Source: Salinimicrobium sediminis
GTDB taxonomy: Bacteria; Bacteroidota; Bacteroidia; Flavobacteriales; Flavobacteriaceae
Assembly: GCF_900215295.1 (NCBI RefSeq)
Contig: NZ_OCMF01000001.1
Coordinates: 744,001-808,000, forward strand
Length of the DNA: 64,000 bases
Direction of reading: 5' to 3'
Shown here in pieces: positions 62,093 through 64,000 of the stretch. The translations under genes and the position numbers were made by a program. The stretch's first letter is position 1. Each line of letters opens with the position of its first letter. Below the pieces are notes generated by a model that did not search any database, had not been told where the DNA came from, and saw only the letters and a list, made by a program, of their open reading frames with translations.

Positions 62093-63991
62093 ATGAGTGA
62101 TGCTTTAAAACACGAATGCGGAATTGCCCAGTTACGGCTGTTAAAACCTCTTGAATACTACAAAGAGAAATACGGCACGGCCTTTTACGGGGTGAACAAG
62201 ATGTACCTGATGATGGAAAAGCAGCATAACCGCGGGCAGGATGGCGCCGGGTTAGCAAGTATAAAACTTAACACGCAACCGGGAGACAGGTATATAAGCC
62301 GTATTAGGTCAAATGCCGCACAACCCATTCAGGATATTTTTGCACAGATCAATGAACGAATCAATGAAGAGATCAAACTACATCCCGAATATGCCGAAGA
62401 TGTAGCGCTGCAAAAAAAGCATATCCCATACCTTGGGGAGTTATTTTTGGGTCACGTGCGATATGGCACCTTTGGAAAGAACAGTGTGGAGAGTGTTCAC
62501 CCTTTTCTTAGGCAGAACAACTGGATGCACAGAAATCTTATCGTTGCCGGAAACTTTAACATGACCAATGTTCACCAGTTATTCAATAACCTGGTGGAGC
62601 TGGGGCAGCATCCAAAAGAAAAGGCAGATACAGTGACTGTGATGGAAAAGATCGGGCATTTTCTGGACGATGAAGTAAGAAAACTATATAAAAAATTAAA
62701 AAACGAAGGCTATACTAAGGTGGAAGCCTCCCCACTAATTGCTGAACAACTCAAAATTGCAAAGATCCTTAGAAAATCAGCCAAGAACTGGGATGGAGGA
62801 TATGCTATGGCCGGACTTTTAGGTCATGGAGATTCTTTTGTCCTCAGGGATCCTGCAGGAATTCGTCCGGCTTATTATTACAAAGACGACGAGGTGGTGG
62901 TCGTGGCTTCAGAAAGACCTGTGATCCAGACCGTGTTCAATGTGGAGTTTGACAAGGTGGAGGAATTACCTCCGGGACATGCTATTATCACCAAGAAGAA
63001 CGGGGAAGTAAGGATCAAGCAAATCCTTGAACCTTTAGAGAGAAAGGCTTGCTCCTTCGAACGTATCTATTTCTCCCGCGGAAGTGACGCCGAGATCTAC
63101 CGCGAACGGAAAATGCTCGGAAAGCTCCTGATGCCCGAAGTTCTAAAGGCTATTAACCACGATACGATCAATACCGTGTTCTCCTTCATTCCCAATACCG
63201 CCGAAACCTCATTCTACGGAATGGTGGAAGCTGCACAGGATGAACTCAATAAGCAAAAGAACGATACTATTCTTGCTGAAAAAGAAACTCTTACCGATGC
63301 CCGTTTGCAGGAGATCCTAGCCCACAGGTTAAGGACCGAAAAGATTGCCATTAAAGATGCCAAGCTGCGGACTTTCATAACCGAAGACAGCAGCAGGGAT
63401 GATCTCGTAGCTCACGTTTATGATGTAACATACGGGGTGGTAAAGCCCGAAGATAACCTGGTGATCATTGATGACAGTATTGTGAGGGGTACTACGCTAA
63501 AGAAAAGTATCCTGAAGATGATGGATCGCACCAATCCAAAAAAGATCATCGTAGTGTCTTCTGCCCCACAAATACGTTATCCCGATTGTTACGGAATTGA
63601 CATGGCAAGGCTGGAAAATCTTGTGGCATTCCAGGCGACACTGGAATTGCTTAAGGAAAACGATCTCTATCACAAGGTGGAAGAGGTGTATCAAAAATGT
63701 AAGCAGCAGGTAGAACTGGAGGATAGTGAAGTACAGAATTTTGTAAAGGAGATCTATGAACCTTTTACAGATGAACAAATTTCTGATAAAATCGCCGAGC
63801 TGCTTAGCCATGAGAGCATTAAAGCTGAGGTAAAGATCATCTTTCAAAAAGTTGAAAATTTGCATAAAGCCTGTCCAAAGAACCTGGGAGACTGGTATTT
63901 TACGGGGGATTACCCCACCTTTGGAGGAAACAGAGTGGTGAACAGAGCTTTTATTAATTTTTATGAAGGCAGCACAGAAAGGGCCTATTAA
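62093..63991 (+). CDS. Amidophosphoribosyltransferase, long Bacteroidota form
   Basis: A PurF-type enzyme: an Ntn glutaminase domain joined to a phosphoribosyltransferase domain, catalysing the first step of purine synthesis. C9 in HECGIAQ is the likely nucleophile exposed after removal of eight residues. The PRPP loop is NLVIIDDSIVRGTTLKKS (near 465-482). At 632 residues it is about 130 longer than typical PurF, with extra segments in the glutaminase half and a C-terminal extension. A second, shorter purF may exist elsewhere; whether this is the main enzyme is open. Confidence 0.9.
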   Translation: MSDALKHECGIAQLRLLKPLEYYKEKYGTAFYGVNKMYLMMEKQHNRGQDGAGLASIKLNTQPGDRYISRIRSNAAQPIQDIFAQINERINEEIKLHPEYAEDVALQKKHIPYLGELFLGHVRYGTFGKNSVESVHPFLRQNNWMHRNLIVAGNFNMTNVHQLFNNLVELGQHPKEKADTVTVMEKIGHFLDDEVRKLYKKLKNEGYTKVEASPLIAEQLKIAKILRKSAKNWDGGYAMAGLLGHGDSFVLRDPAGIRPAYYYKDDEVVVVASERPVIQTVFNVEFDKVEELPPGHAIITKKNGEVRIKQILEPLERKACSFERIYFSRGSDAEIYRERKMLGKLLMPEVLKAINHDTINTVFSFIPNTAETSFYGMVEAAQDELNKQKNDTILAEKETLTDARLQEILAHRLRTEKIAIKDAKLRTFITEDSSRDDLVAHVYDVTYGVVKPEDNLVIIDDSIVRGTTLKKSILKMMDRTNPKKIIVVSSAPQIRYPDCYGIDMARLENLVAFQATLELLKENDLYHKVEEVYQKCKQQVELEDSEVQNFVKEIYEPFTDEQISDKIAELLSHESIKAEVKIIFQKVENLHKACPKNLGDWYFTGDYPTFGGNRVVNRAFINFYEGSTERAY

Positions 63992-64000
63992 AAATAATAT

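Overview
This 64 kb window is chromosomal DNA of a Bacteroidota bacterium, most likely a marine Flavobacteriaceae of the Gramella/Salegentibacter type (inference from gene content, not from a marker comparison). Supporting signs are promoters of the Bacteroidota form (TAnnTTTG -7 box, sometimes with TTTG about 18-20 bases upstream), almost no Shine-Dalgarno sites, a complete bat (aerotolerance) operon, a T9SS sorting domain, an IPExxxVDY-family gene beside pyk, a DksA-like protein without its zinc cysteines, and many lipoproteins. I see no tRNA, rRNA, CRISPR array, prophage or insertion sequence. Coding density is high and gene order looks like a stable core chromosome.

Layout. 1-8.1 kb (minus strand): recO, a TonB-dependent receptor, ileS, a dksA-like gene, an adhesin-like secreted protein and a partial lspA at the window edge. 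8.2-13.9 kb: gdhA, an outer-membrane barrel protein, a cystathionine lyase/synthase, a DUF3298-type lipoprotein, an ArsC/Spx-like protein and an EamA transporter. 13.9-19.7 kb: a thioesterase, a YheT-like hydrolase, a DUF1206 protein, the coupled yicC-gmk-nadD operon and gpsA. 19.7-23.6 kb: two extragenic palindromes, a DUF1801 protein, the pheS operon with a 54-residue membrane protein, a divergent pair with cvpA, and a carbonic anhydrase. 23.6-32.7 kb: the bat operon (moxR, DUF58, a BatD-like protein, batA, batB, batC, batD, batE). 32.8-40.8 kb: a DUF4382 lipoprotein, a four-gene run (degenerate aldo/keto reductase, SDR, AlbA_2-type protein, calcineurin-like phosphatase), an acyl-ACP desaturase, an old-yellow-enzyme reductase and a second EamA transporter. 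40.9-46.1 kb: small secreted proteins, an NTF2-like lipoprotein, an aldehyde dehydrogenase with 3-hydroxyanthranilate dioxygenase, and a lipid-anchored asparaginase-type hydrolase. 46.2-52.4 kb: an RND efflux operon with its regulator. 52.5-57.5 kb: CYTH and YciI-like proteins, an NAD(P)-binding protein, dinB, pyk and the IPExxxVDY gene. 57.6-64 kb: acpP-fabF-rnc, then purN-rnhA, a PfkB-type kinase and a purF-type amidotransferase.

The most unusual signals are regulatory or structural. They are 7-bp periodic repeats inside the bat operon (as an inverted pair of arrays) and between dinB and pyk; two large palindromes after gpsA; a terminator-like hairpin inside the first 20 codons of rnc; an exact inverted repeat made of two facing -7 boxes between cvpA and its neighbour, predicting leaderless mRNAs on both sides; and overlapping divergent promoters at 11.8 kb. 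Among proteins, the standouts are an aldo/keto reductase that has lost its catalytic tetrad, a protein that is little more than a signal peptide plus a T9SS sorting domain, and an unannotated-size 54-residue membrane protein translationally coupled to pheS. No defence island or clearly new multi-gene system is evident; the nearest candidate is the four-gene run at 33.8-37.2 kb.
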